DNA from: Chlorops oryzae
Lineage: Eukaryota > Arthropoda > Insecta > Diptera > Chloropidae
DNA length: 64,000 nt
NCBI GenBank assembly: GCA_020466095.1
Contig: CM035807.1
Location: 8,875,697 to 8,939,696, forward strand
Direction: 5' to 3'
The position numbers and the translations under genes are program-made. The notes beneath the pieces are model-generated. The model was not told where the DNA came from. It made no database searches and saw only the letters and a program-made list of their open reading frames with translations. Numbering within the stretch: the stretch's first letter is position 1; every line of letters starts with the position of its first letter. Shown here in pieces: positions 12,920-25,275 of this stretch.

Positions 12920-13513
12920 CAGTGATTGCCAAACCCACACAAAGATAATTCTGCTTCGTATTTTTATGTAACGATGTGCATGCACTGCGCGAAAACTACC
13001 AGTCAAAACAAAAATGCGAGCCCCATATTTCAGTGAGATAATAAAAATCGAAATTTTTTACTGATTTTCAGGGAACTAAGAGAATTTGGACATTAGATTA
13101 GAGATTTGTTCACTTTCGAAAATAAATATATATACTTCTATATATTCTTCTGAGGAATGCAATATTATAAAAATGTTTTAATTTTTCTTCATATGTTAGC
13201 TACGTTCTTCTATATAAAAAATGTATCCATTAAAATCAATATTTCATTGCTGCTATGTCTTTTTCAGGGTGTAAGCATAAAATAAAAGGCAAGCGAAAAC
13301 ACCCTTCCCGTTCGGCAGTTTTCATATGACTGATTTGAATGAAATGACGAAAATTTGAATAAAGGAAATTTAAATTTCAAGAAAGCATGCGACGCAACCC
13401 TGCTCCGTCGACATTTGACAACAGACTGATTTTCGTTTTTCAGCTTCGGCTTCTCACGCATAGGCGCACTTACACAAGTGCGTTGCCCGCGGGCATTCCG
13501 GTGGCAATCACTG
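12920..13513. mobile_element. hAT-type non-autonomous element
   Basis: The element is 594 bp. Its left end reads CAGTGATTGCCA and the right end is the exact reverse complement (TGGCAATCACTG), giving 12-bp terminal inverted repeats starting CAG, as is usual in hAT elements. It is flanked by a perfect 8-bp duplication (TTGTAAAG). The interior encodes no transposase; open frames are under 70 codons and without motifs. It must have been mobilised in trans. The perfect TIR core and perfect duplication suggest a moderately recent insertion. Confidence 0.85.
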
Positions 13514-13521
13514 TTGTAAAG

Positions 13522-16500
13522 GCAAAACTTCCAATAATATAAATGCGGAATATTAATTTAAACAAATAATTAGTATGGATTCTGCGCTGCTTCAAATTGA
13601 AGGTTTTTTTTTTTAATTTTTTTAATCAAATTTTGTTTTGAGAACTTCATTATTTTTTATATCGAAGCAAATTTTGCTTTATTTAATTTTTAAAATTTAA
13701 AATTTGGCAAAAAATAAAAATTCCCAGTTTTAAAATAAACTGGTTTTTTTTACACGACTTTTAACTTGGTCAAAATATGGAGCAAGGCCCATAAATTACA
13801 CGTTTTCTGTAGACGATATCTTTTGAGTCCCACCAGGTCCCACCTTAATTCTTATAAAATATTAAAGAATAATTTATCATCTTTCAGAATATGTAAAAAT
13901 CATTTGCTACTTTCTGCCAGCCCGTGAATAACACGTATTTCCAAAATTGGTTCTGAATTTCGTATAAAACGTATGGAATTAATGTATACATTATAATTAC
14001 CATATACGATGAATTTCAGTGTTTTTGCCATTTCAAATTTTTTTCTTTGGCAAGGCTGCACTGGTTTTTTTTTTACTTTCTGTGTTAAATACACAATAAA
14101 AGTTGTTACAACTAAATAATGTTACCAGTGTTTTTGAAATTTCCATACGATTTTCACGGGGATCATAACTGCTCTATTTACTAAGTTTGAGTAGGCGTGG
14201 CACAAAAATAAGGCGTGGGACTACAACCAAGCTAAGTTTTTCCAACTAAAGGGCACAACAATAAGCTATGTTACGAATTTCGACGTTGTGGGTCCAAAAT
14301 TTGTGAAATTTGGATCCTCTCTTTACATGGGGGTGGGGGTTGTGATGGTTGTTTTTTTCACAATTTTTTCAAAATTTCTTAAACACATATGTGCAAAGAA
14401 ACGTCCATGCCGAATTTCATTGCTGTGGGGCAACTCCTTCTATTTCTGTCCATGAAATGTCTGGAGTCGATCCACTGTGCGGCAGGTCGAAGCAGTTTGT
14501 CAAAAGCATGTGTCGGAAACGTTTGAATAATGTACATTTTATCAATTTTTTTTGCAAAATTCATATCCTTTTCGCCCATCAGTTAAAACAAAAAAAAAAA
14601 AAAAACGATTTAAGAATTCAGAAAAAAATACAATATTCAGAAAAAGCAAAACTACAATGTACGTACATAAGTATCGAAAAACAAACAAGCGAACTCCGAA
14701 AATAAGTCAACTAATGAAAATGTTGTAGTAAAATATACAAAATACCTACTTATTTAATTATATATACATACATAACTCAAAAGGAAAAACAAAAAACCAA
14801 AAAAAGAATCCTTAATAAGATTATATGTATGTGAATGTCTAAACTAAATTCAATTAAAATTAAAAGAAAAGAAAGGAAAATAATACGATGGCATAGAGGC
14901 ATACAGAAAATATGAATTAAGTGCGTATATATGTATACTCGTATATATAAAATTCATACATAAATCTAGAAATTTAATGAAGCTAAGAATGAGTAAACTA
15001 AAAGATAAATGGAAAACAGAGTTATTCGATATTTATGATGGATATTAATTTGAATAAATGTTCTAAAAGATAAAAAAGAAAACACGCACTTTCACATTTT
15101 TTCTCTTTAAATGATGCCTAATTTAGCACAGGTAAAGTATTCTTTTGTCTTTCTTCCATTGAAGTATGTATGTTGTTTTGCTTTTTTAGGCAATTTCACC
15201 TAGTCTTTTTAGAGTACAAAAGCACAGAGGGAGCTCGCATTCGATGAAATCTGAACGTGTTAAAAGTTAATTTACATGAAGAGATGTCATTAAGATCCTT
15301 CAGTGCCACATTTTTAATCAAGAAGCAACTTTCAGCTATCGTGAAATGGCTTACCGCAACAGCTAAGGTTACCAGACGTTCTAGGTTTTCGTCATATTAA
15401 ATTTTTTAAGTAACAACAATACCAAATCTTGGATGTTTATGGGCTATACTCAGAAAGCAAATAATTTAGCTACAACCTCATAAAGTCTTTCTCACATATT
15501 CATTCTTCTTAAATTCTTCAAATTATATTAAAAAGTTTTACTCTTTTGAAGTTGGTCTCCATGTTGACTCTGAAAAATGACCTGCATTAGCTGGTCTGGA
15601 ATTTACTTTGGATAAAAAATTGACATGGTTATTTCTTTGGCAAACTAAAGCCGAAAAGTCGGAAGGAACCCTGCGTTTTTAATATTCTTAGATAACTCGC
15701 TCTCTGAGAATCTGAGAGTAAGCGATTTTACTTGTTTTTTTTTTCGCATGTGTTTTATATGAACACTTTACCTACTGCATATCTGAACATACGCCATAAT
15801 ATAATATAATAAAAGAACTTTTAAAAGAAAGTTAAAATAGAGTAAGTTTTGTAATTTTTTCATACAAAAACAAAAGAAGAAGTTCGGAAAGGGGAAGCAC
15901 TGTGATTCCTGTATGGACACTTGCACGCAAAACGGCACCAAAAGTCACACCAGTCACAGCCGTTCCAAGCCGAAATGATATTATTTCCGTACCGCACCGT
16001 GGTTAAATGTTTTCAAAATTTGTCATCCTTGAGAATCAAGCCCTTTTTTTAAGTTATTAAGAGCTACAAACTTTAAAGTGAGTGTAGCAGGTGTAACCGT
16101 CGCAATGGACCGGCAATTGCGCCGTTTTTTTTTATTATTTTTAAAATATCATAAAGTTCTCGATTAAAATTCATTTCGCCTGGTAACTCTAAAACGAAAA
16201 ATTTCTTCGTCGTATCTATGATGACTGTCATGACAGAAGTTCAGCAAAGTTTTGTGCACCATTTCCCAATGTCGATGTTACTTTTTCAAATTTCCAATTT
16301 TGTTTCTCGTCATCATCACAACTGTGTCTTTTTTTGGGGGGTGGGTGGTTGGTTCGTCTGATTTGATATCTTTCCTCTTGCGTGTGTATTCATATTGTCT
16401 GGTTGACTGTGTCAGGGTAGGTTTTTTCACGGTATTTTGGGTTGAGGCATTCAAATCCGAATAATGTAGCTGTCAAGCTACTATATATCCTTATACATAT

Positions 16501-19369
16501 AAATTGTATATCCTGAGAATTCATACAATAGGCAAGTATTGTGTTCGTTTAAACGATTTATACCGGTGTTGATTTCTGTTTACGGTTAACCTTACCTTTT
16601 TGCTTTTCAATTCGTTGGATTCCACTCAGTCTCTTATACAAAATTTTCTTCGTTGGCAGCTGTCATCATTGACATTTTATTAGGATTCTATCAAAATTTT
16701 AATATGCATTACGTTTCAATTTCCTGCTTGTTGGTTTCCAATTTCCTTAACATTTAAATGGAATAACTAAATCCGTAAGAGGAATTTAAATTTTTACAAT
16801 TTCGAATTTTTTCTGCATTTTTTCCGGTCTCATGGTTCGTATTTTGGACTCTCTCAAGCGCAACAAATTGAACAGAACCAAAAGAAAAAAAAAAATTTAC
16901 AGAATAATATGGCTTTTTGTGTAATTTTGTGACTGAGTAGAGCTTAAGTGGATTGTGGCTAATTAAGAAGGCAATGGACTAGCGTGCAAAAGAAAAATTA
17001 TATTCAGATCACATATTCGTAGCAAAACTAGTTAATAATGTACCAAAATGGCTTGCAGAAGACATTCCGAAAATGATCACTTTAATCTTCCTGCTCGGAT
17101 ATAGAAACTTTTCGTGCATGAGACTTAAAAGTAGAGACTTTTAACTTTCTTAAAGATACCTCCAAAATTTTAGGGGCCTCTTTTTTTTGGGTGATTTAAA
17201 TCCTCACAATCTTTCAGGATACCACACAGAACGATTAGGGATAAAAAGGGAAGCAGACAATATTTCAATTCATTCTTCATTTTCTTAAAGCTTTAAAAAA
17301 GATCAAGTGGTCAAAAGATAAATAGTTTTTAAATAATTAATTGCATACTCTTAGGTGTCAAGTTTTTATATATTTTTTTGCCCAAGTGATGACGTCTCAT
17401 TATTTCACCATAAGTTAATACCTATTATAATCGTCGTTTTCTTCTTTAAAAAATATTTTTGATCTTACTCCCGAGGACTTTCTTCCTGAGGGACGCCTTT
17501 CGTTAGGAACACAAAGCACTGAACAAAAATCGAGTCACCGCTCTGTTATCTAAGAAGTATACCGGTATTAAAGGCACCTTTCTAAAGCCAGGGAATTCTC
17601 CGTTTGAAAGCAAAAGTGTCAACAGGACCAAAATATTATTTGTCTATTTACAAAGTGGTATCTCGAAAATTCAGGGCCTCGAATCCCCCTCGCTTCCCAT
17701 GCTATTTACTCTAGCTAAAGTCAGGAGGTTTCCTACACCAATAACCAAAAAATTGTATTGGAGAGTAAAAGAGACGGATTCTCTCTGATTGCAGTCATAA
17801 CCTAAGAGATTATTCGATCATTTTAAATTCTACGGTGCTTTACAGGCAGCCAAATATTTTTCCGAGAATTATCCTTAATATGAACTCCACTTTGTACTTT
17901 AGCAGTTACTTCTACCGTTATGAAGAAACCTAGGAAAGCGTTCTCCAAATAAAAATCAAACATTTTCATAGGCACTTCACGTCTGAACACAATTTATTTA
18001 CACATAAGCAGATCTTTTGACCATAAATTCCAATTCGACAATTATCCAAAACAACTGTAACAAAACAAGGAAAATATACATAGGTATACCTTGTCTCGGA
18101 AATCAATTTGAACTATTTTATAAATTTTATTTCAAATTCGTTTTGTGTCAATTTGTTCAGACTTTCTTGCCAATTACGTACTTCAGAATGTAAAAGGCGC
18201 AGCAAAATTTTCAATTCAAAATTGAACTTTCAATGGCCAAGTCAATTACGAAGAAATTTCAATTTCAAATCGAAAATGTTGGCACTTAAAACTTTCGCTT
18301 TCACACAGAGCACACACACATACAACACACACACTCGACTCCTAAGTCTAACAAGTTGCTCCCATTATGAGAGCATCAACTTTGAAACGCACCTGCACCA
18401 ATGTCACGTAGAAGCTTTTGTTTGAAAATTTCTCAAGTAAAAACGTTTACACATCCGAAAAAAAGTTCTTTTGTATTTCGAGTGCTGAAATTGAAGGAAA
18501 TATTTTGGCCACAAAATGTTCGCCGTTAACGTAACGAAATGTCATGAAACTTGTCACAAACGACTGTGCAACTTTTCTGAAAACAAAGTCCTTTCGAGTT
18601 CACAAAATAAAAAGGAACTGTACGATTTGGTCTTTTTTTGTTCAACTTCAGTGCAATGTTGCCAAATAATGTTGCCCGCTTGATTCAAAACAATTTTGAT
18701 TGCATTTCACGAGAATGGTTTTTCCTTTTTTATTCTTTTTATATTTTTTTAAATTTTTTTTTTATTTTTTTAATTGAGAAAACATATGAAAAATGAACTT
18801 TTATTATCCCCTAAAGCGTTTATCCGAAGTAATTGTTTTAATTTTTTTTTATGTGTCATGTTGCAATGCGATTTAACAACAGTTTTGTGCGGAAGTGCGG
18901 TTCACCAATGTTTGTCAGTTTGCGCTTCGTAACCGTAAGCGAAAATCGTCAACTGGCCTTAACAATGGCGCTCGCGAATAGGCATACATATGTGCATGAA
19001 AATTGGAAAAATTTAGATGAATTTATTAAATAAATATTGCTGCATACTTTTAGGCCAGCATGAGCAAGTAAAGAACGCAAACAAACAAAAAACGTTGCAT
19101 CCAAATGAAGCGAATTCGTTTTGTTTCGCATGTACGCATACATAAAGAATCGAAGAGACCCAATAGAAAATACCCTCCGGTATGACAAAGTCACCATTGT
19201 GGAAAATAGTTGCTTAATCTATGACTTTAGCAATAATATAATATTATGGGGTTCTTTTTCTGAGGTTCAGTTCTTCAGTTCACAATAAATTCTTTCAATT
19301 GTCGGAAAAACTTCCTGGAAGGCAAAAGAAATAAAAGAGCGTATTTTTTTTTTTTGTTTTTTAAATATT
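13522..19369. other. long non-coding stretch
   Basis: No supportable gene. The sequence is AT-rich with poly-T and poly-A runs, a GGGGGTGGGGG tract at about 14,329-14,339, and a patch at 15,890-16,130 with CACGCAAAACGGCACC and GTCATCCTTGAGAATCAAG that faintly resembles the repeat family at 38.4 and 46.8 kb. The minus strand of 18,090-18,430 has the texture of a fly 5' UTR ending in a GT donor (see findings). Confidence 0.5.
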
Positions 19370-19665
19370 TTATATGTGCAATTGTGGCTCTGGGATAGCA
19401 GTAGGGGACGCATCTATGAAAAAACTCTGATCCAAGAGGATCCGATGTGTTTCGATTACCGGCAAGCAAACGGAGTGTAATGTTCCAAGCCATAGCACTC
19501 GGTTTTCAAAATCACATTGCGGAAAGTGGCTAACACTTTACAATAAATAAGATCTTTTTTAGTCATCTTCATCACAAACAATCTTAATGAAAACACTTCC
19601 TTGGTATCACAATGGGCCGATTAACGGCCTAAGTGGCAGCCACTTCAACCTACCTACCTTATAGT
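19370..19665 (+). repeat. dispersed repeat, copy B (partner at 3.5 kb)
   Basis: This is the partner of 3,511-3,763: the same order of GTGGCTCT-GGGATAGC, GTGTAATGTTCCAAGCC and AATGGGCCG-AACGGCCT-AGTGG blocks. Copy B ends in ACCTACCTACC, a short tandem tail of the kind seen at 3' ends of retroposed elements. A weak B-box-like GTTTCGATTACC lies near 19,449. SINE origin is possible but not shown. Confidence 0.65.
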
Positions 19666-20911
19666 GCAGTTCATAACTAGGGCACTTTTACTCTGTGGTC
19701 TTGAATAGAAAATTTTCTCTGCGTGGTTCCGAGCGGGTCATACCATAAGGAATAATGTGCGAGCTGAATGATCTAGTGGAAACAGTAAGAAGGGGCTATG
19801 GCGGCGGACAATTCCTTCTGCCACGTTCACGATTAATACTTTTTCTTCTCGTGAAAGCATCGAGATGAGAAAGAAAAACTTAAGACAAAAAAAAAAAAAA
19901 ATTAATAAATAAATAAATCCATGACCATCTTGCCTGAAATTCGTTTAAGCAGCACATGCTATATATAATTACCTTCATTATTGCCTATTTCATAGTTCAG
20001 ACGTCCGCACAACTCGCACGCATGCACACCAATTTTTCATGTTTGCAACAACAAAAACTATTCATTTGCGACGGCACTTGACTTAAATGGATAGTTTGGC
20101 TAAGTTCTTGTGCCTCCATTTTTAATATCCACTTCAAATGCACACTTTAACACGATATACTCCCTGTAAAATATGCTCATATACATTTCCAAAAACATAA
20201 ACACATTCACACTTACATCCATATATGCATGTGGTGGCTTTTAAGTTTATTGTCGTTTTATGTACGTCTAAGTGAAATATAAGTAGCGCACTCAACGCCA
20301 AAGAAAAGCCTTTTCATTTTTATTTCGACTTTCGTTTTCAGAGGTACAAGAATTTGTTTTTTGCTTTGTGTTCGTATGCGTGTTCACGGAAACAGGAAGC
20401 AGTAAAGGTAAAAGCAACATGGCAACACAATACGCAGGTACAAATGAACATTCATAAAGTGTAGGTACAATAATGTTGTCTATCATCAACATCATCACAG
20501 GCAAGAGGTCAGAGAAACTTGACGCCTTTTTTTCTCCTTTTTCTTTTGTTTTTCCTTTTTGACATGGAAAGGACTCGAGGTTTTTTTATTGTCTCATAAA
20601 GACAAAGAATGTGATAAATGTGAAGTTAAACTATGCAGGCGACAAAACTAACAAAGCTTTGCTTTTGAATCGAGGCAAAACTTAATGGAAAATATTGCGA
20701 AGAATGGATAAAAGTTTGGGATACCCTAACTTCAAAGTAAAATCTGACGCTGATTTAAAGAAAGTGGGGAAGCTATTAAATGAATGAACCAGATATTAGC
20801 ATCAATAAGCTCAGATCATAGAAACCATAGAAACTGTTAAACGCCTTGCGGAAAATTTGAGGAAAAAACTTAAGGTGGTTCATGTTTATCTCAACCACAA
20901 ATAAATGTTAT
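19666..20911. other. non-coding stretch
   Basis: No gene seen. The last few dozen bases before 20,912 end in AAATAAATGTTAT, the same lead-in that precedes the second (TTATG)n array at 22,211. This may be the 3' untranslated end of a retrotransposon. Confidence 0.4.
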
Positions 20912-21148
20912 CTTATGTTATGTTATGTTATGTTATGTTATGTTATGTTATGTTATGTTATGTTATGTTATGTTATGTTATGTTATGTTATTTGTTATGA
21001 TTATGTTATGTTATGTTATGTTATGTTATGTTATGTTATGTTATGTTATGTTATGTTATGTTATGTTATGTTATGTTATGTTATGTTATGTTATGTTATG
21101 TTATGTTATGTTATGTTATGTTATGTTATGTTATGTTATGTTATGTTA
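20912..21148 (+). repeat. (TTATG)n pentanucleotide array 1
   Basis: About 235 bp of TTATG repeats, with one interruption around 20,988-21,006 (TTATTTGTTATGATTATG). The frames reading MLCYV repeatedly are translations of this array, not proteins. It follows AAATAAATG, as does array 2, suggesting that both grew from the repetitive 3' tail of the same retrotransposon family. Confidence 0.95.
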
Positions 21149-21236
21149 CCAGAAAGCACATGTATACAGTAATGTGAGATGCGAATTATGCGAAGTAGTC
21201 ACTCCTCACACAGTTAAGACTTTATGAAATACCTAT

Positions 21237-21640
21237 GGAGTACGGCTTGACTCAAAGCTAACATTTTGGGCACATTATGCAATACGCAACGACCAAAGCA
21301 GCACAGATCACTGCTTCATTTAAGTAGTATTAATGGTAAATGTCAGTAGGACCGAGTCAAAGCAAAAGAAGCTTCTATTAGAAGTCATCAACTCAGTAAT
21401 GCTTTATGGCAGCGAAATCTGGGCATGCGTCCCTGAATGCTTATACCAGAAGAAAGCAGCTATTGGCCACACAAACTAACGCAGCTCAGAGAGTCGCATC
21501 ATCCTATCGTACAGTATCTAGATCAGCAGTGTTACTGTAGCCGGCGTAATCCCGATAGACCTATTAGCAGAAGAAGGGCAAAAACTTGGCGCTTAAAAAA
21601 GAGTAGAAATGTTACCGCGCAACAAACCGCAGAGCAGCGC
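21237..21640 (+). pseudogene. R1-like non-LTR retrotransposon, 3' part of reverse transcriptase ORF (decayed)
   Basis: In plus-strand frames broken by stops and shifts I can read GVRLDSKLTFWAHYA, then LLLEVINSVMLYGSEIWACV, then in another frame RVASSYRTVS. These follow the order of the conserved region downstream of the catalytic YADD in R1-clade elements (GVxxDxKLTFxxH, then LLYGAEIWA, then RVASAYRTVS). The RT palm motifs are absent, so the copy is 5' truncated, and stops and frameshifts make it dead. Downstream, a non-coding segment runs to the second (TTATG)n array, consistent with a 3' UTR and tail. R1-clade assignment rests on these short motifs. Confidence 0.7.
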
Positions 21641-22210
21641 AAATCGACTCTAGCTTTGAGCGAAAATGGGACACCGATACAACAGTAATGGACGCGAAAC
21701 TAATTAAGAATTAGCCGTGTAGCAAACATGGTGATGTAAACTACTATTGACACAGTTTTTCCGGAGCTATTTCAAGACGTACCTATCAAAATGTAAATTA
21801 CACCCAGATGCATTATGCAAGATCCTGATGACGCAACACGTTTTATAAGTGTATAAAATGGAATGAATTGCGTTCACAGTTGTTAGACGAATTTGAATTT
21901 AACGTGGATCGTTACAAGAGTGTGTTAATAATGTAGAATACTGTTCTGCTTAAGTATATCGTTAAGTCTATGAAAAAAAGTAAATTCTAGACGCAGATGA
22001 GTTATTGAGTATGTTAGTTTGCGGGTTAATAATGTTATGTTATTAGTTATGTTATGTTAGGACCCTCCCTAAGTAATGTTATGTAGTTGGATGAATGTTG
22101 ATGTCCTAGAATGGGGTATGGTGGTTTAGCGTTAGAGTCGGAGTTATTTATGTCCTTATGATGTCATGATGGATTCACTCACCCGTTAAAAAAATAAATA
22201 ATAAATAAAT
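21641..22210 (+). mobile_element. probable 3' UTR of the R1-like element
   Basis: This non-coding segment links the R1-like coding remnant to the tail array at 22,211. Scattered TTATG units occur at 22,029-22,090. It ends in AATAAATAATAAATAAATG. The assignment is by position only. Confidence 0.4.
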
Positions 22211-22328
22211 GTTATGTTATGTTATGTTATGTTATGTTATGTTATGTTATGTTATGTTATGTTATGTTATGTTATGTTATGTTTATGTTATGTTATGTTA
22301 TGTTATGTTATGTTATGTCAGTTATGTT
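22211..22328 (+). repeat. (TTATG)n pentanucleotide array 2
   Basis: About 115 bp of TTATG units with one frame slip (GTTTATG near 22,281). It begins after AAATAAATG, matching array 1, and sits downstream of the R1-like remnant where a 3' tail would be expected. Confidence 0.95.
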
Positions 22329-23426
22329 TTATATCACCGCTTAAGGAGCCTGGATGGTTGAATAAATTCCGTAAAATTCAAAATTGGGAGAACTATTTAA
22401 TTAAAAATAAAAAAAAAAAAAACTCCTTCAATCGTATACATAGCAAGATCCCATATGCCACTGTTTTTCTTGTGCAAAATATCAAATCTACTTAATGGTT
22501 CGACGTGAAGCTCAACGCCTTAAGACCTAAACTCACCTTTTAACTTTTGTAAGTTACGAGTTCAACTGAAGCGCTCAAAAGAAATTTATTGGAAATTTTC
22601 TGTGCCAGTTACATCACGCTCGGACAGGTTAGATTGCATGTAAGACGACCGTTTGGTAAATGGTATCTTGAAATATTTCATTTTCATTTTATACTTTTTA
22701 TCTTTAAAGAATGGAATCTGAAACTAATTTTTGTTGCACACATTTTTGAGTAAATTGTATGTAGTTAGAGCAATTAAAAGTTTTAGGGAGAAATCATTAT
22801 CGATTTTACTTGTAATACAATAAAACATTTAAAACCTAAATTCTCAAACGACGTTGATTCTCTCTGAATTTTAGGCCAAACGGAATGTGGAGAAGGACTG
22901 TGAATTTGCTATAAGTTGTTCTTATGAATAATATTGCTGTTTTTGGCTATAGGCTATGATAAATCTATGAATTGTAACATACAAATAACAAAGAATTGTA
23001 AACTTTAATATCATAAATCGTAATTTGCTGTGAAATGAAGTTATAGGCCTTGGCCAAAGGCGGCAAGATAACACTTTTGGGACATGCTTTCGAATACTAT
23101 AGTGTTTTATGAACCGAATATTGCTCGTTTTTGAGCTATGTTCGTAAATGTATGTAATATCAAACATGACTACGGATTAACACTTTATACATAAACATAA
23201 CTTTGACTGTGAACATTTAAGAATTATGTTGGTCACAAGCTGATAAAGATAACACTGTTATGGGAATGCTTGATATATTGAAGATTAAGATTTACTGAAG
23301 AATCTTACTAAAGTAAATCACGTTAAATCAAGAGGAATTTCTCAAATAACTTTACTTAAGAATTGAATTTCTAGGTCAAATCAGTTTTCATCCATTTCGC
23401 TTAAGGGGCTCGCTCCAGTTTTGAAA
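22329..23426. other. non-coding stretch
   Basis: AT-rich, no supportable gene, RNA or transposon ends. Confidence 0.5.
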
Positions 23427-23518
23427 CAGAAATGAAAAACTTCATAAATAAAACACTTCAATCAGCATTCTAAATCATTTCTAATACGATTGATTTTGTC
23501 AAAAGTTTTTCATTTCTG
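23427..23518. repeat. short inverted repeat (hairpin)
   Basis: CAGAAATGAAAAACTT at 23,427-23,442 is matched exactly by its reverse complement at 23,503-23,518, with 60 bases between. A perfect 16-bp stem is unlikely by chance at this spacing, even in AT-rich DNA. It may be the core of a small foldback element; no target duplication was recognised. Confidence 0.6.
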
Positions 23519-23662
23519 ACAGACGGAGAGTGCGCCCATTTTGAAAACCAGAGATTATGAAAAAACACTTGCATAATTACGTAAGACAAGTATGTAGAGT
23601 TATGAAAAAAAAAATTTTTCAAGAAACGGATTACAACTAGTCTAGTTTTGGTCTAGTTCCAT

Positions 23663-23764
23663 ACTGGTCCAAAATGGACCAGTTTGTAAAAATATTTTTT
23701 TAATTAAACATTTACACTATCTATTTACTGGATCTATTCCATACTGGTCCGAAAATGAACCAGT
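23663..23764. repeat. two palindromic ACTGGTCC units, 80 bp apart
   Basis: At 23,663-23,683 a perfect palindrome has 9-bp arms (ACTGGTCCA) and a 3-nt loop. A diverged version occurs at 23,743-23,764, with one arm reading GAACCAGT. The surrounding bases (TCTAGTTCCAT, TCTATTCCAT) are also duplicated, so this is an 80-bp tandem duplication containing a palindrome. Confidence 0.65.
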
Positions 23765-25158
23765 TTTAAATAAAAATTTTAGCTAAATTCTTAAATTTTT
23801 CACTTAATTCTATTATACAAATTTTATCCAAATACAGGACGACATAAATTTTCGCATTTTTTTGGTTTTTGGTCCATAACTCTCTAAACTTCCTCTAGCC
23901 CCCACCAAATTTTTTGGAGTTAATGTCTTATAATTGTTCAATATACCACTCTGGAAAATATAAGGACATATCTGGACACGCCACTGTATACACCCCGTAG
24001 AGCACACTAGACGAGCTCTCTACGAACACCACGAGAGACATCTCTCGTATAAAAAAATGAATAGTGTACACATATTTTTCTAGAGGTGGAGAAAAATATT
24101 CTGCTCTACTCTCCATCAACTATGTATATTTAATATATTTCTTCAGTTAAAGTAGAGATAGTGGAGAACAAAGGTAGAGTCTCCACACTCTACTATCTAT
24201 GTATGTACCTCAAAAAACTCTATAGTCGACAACTGGCTTTAGAAAAATTTTAAAGAAAAGCAGATCGAATCAGTTGATTCATTAAGCTAAATTTTCTGAT
24301 GTTAGTAGTCATGACAAAAGGTTCAGTGGTTGTGTAATTATATATACCTTTCCCAATATTACATAATATAAGTTGTTGCGTCACCATTAGCTGAGCCTTT
24401 AACGCATGCATAAATAAATCTTAAATTTATTTTAAAAATCTTTCAACATAAAAGCAAACGCCCACTCTGATTAAGAATGGAACAATAAAACTTTACTTTA
24501 CGTTAAGTGCTCTCCGTGGACAATTTTATGAGTTTCGTTACAAAATCTCATACATAACAATGCATGTGTGCGAACCCGGCGAATGCCCCCGCACAATGAA
24601 GTTTGGAAAAGCATTTTCGTTTAATAAACATGCATGTAGCCATGTTGAACATACATACAATATAAAAACATACAAATAAAATGAACAAGCAATGGGTCTG
24701 CATGAATGTTTCGTCTTGCGGTCATACAATACGGCAACAAAAGCCAACTTGGAGCTTAGAAGGATTTCCGGTACAAGCCATTATGACTGTTGAAAACGAA
24801 AACAAGACTCGCACGAGCGTCACCGTCACAACGCCGCTCCTGTTGACCTTCTCGGCAACAGTTTTCAAGTTTCTCTTGATGCTACATTTCCGTCATATTC
24901 TGATGTCCTTGTGATGCTACTTGAATTACGGGATTATGTAACATATTGTGCGGCTTAATGAATGGCAATTTGTAGCCACCTGAGAAAGTCAACGTGAAAT
25001 TCGTGAATGAGCTTTACCATAAATTTCGATTTTCTCTGTGACTTGTGTGACCAACAAAAAAAAAAAAAAAATCCTGAAAATAAACCTACATACATATACA
25101 TTCATGCGGAAGGGCATACGAAAAGGCTGTTTTAATTTTTTATACAATTTTCTTATAT
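23765..25158. other. non-coding stretch
   Basis: No firmly supported gene. A plus-strand frame at 24,681-24,914 ends in a hydrophobic tail and is locally GC-rich; it is discussed in the findings as a weak exon candidate. The rest is AT-rich. Confidence 0.4.
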
Positions 25159-25164
25159 TTTATT
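25159..25164 (-). terminator. candidate polyadenylation signal of the 25.3-kb Tweedle gene
   Basis: AATAAA on the minus strand, about 110 bases past the stop codon. It is the first canonical hexamer I found downstream of the gene. Confidence 0.4.
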
Positions 25165-25275
25165 GTATCATATTGTATCGACCCTACGAACTAATTAACA
25201 AAATGATTTCGTCCTTTTCTTCTGCCTCTGGATTTTACTTAATCGCATTAGATCACAACAATTTGGTTTTGGTCC

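Noticed and set aside
20882..21227. Open frames of about 100 codons reading MLCYV repeatedly
   Set aside because: They are translations of the (TTATG)n microsatellite; period five gives an open frame in several phases.
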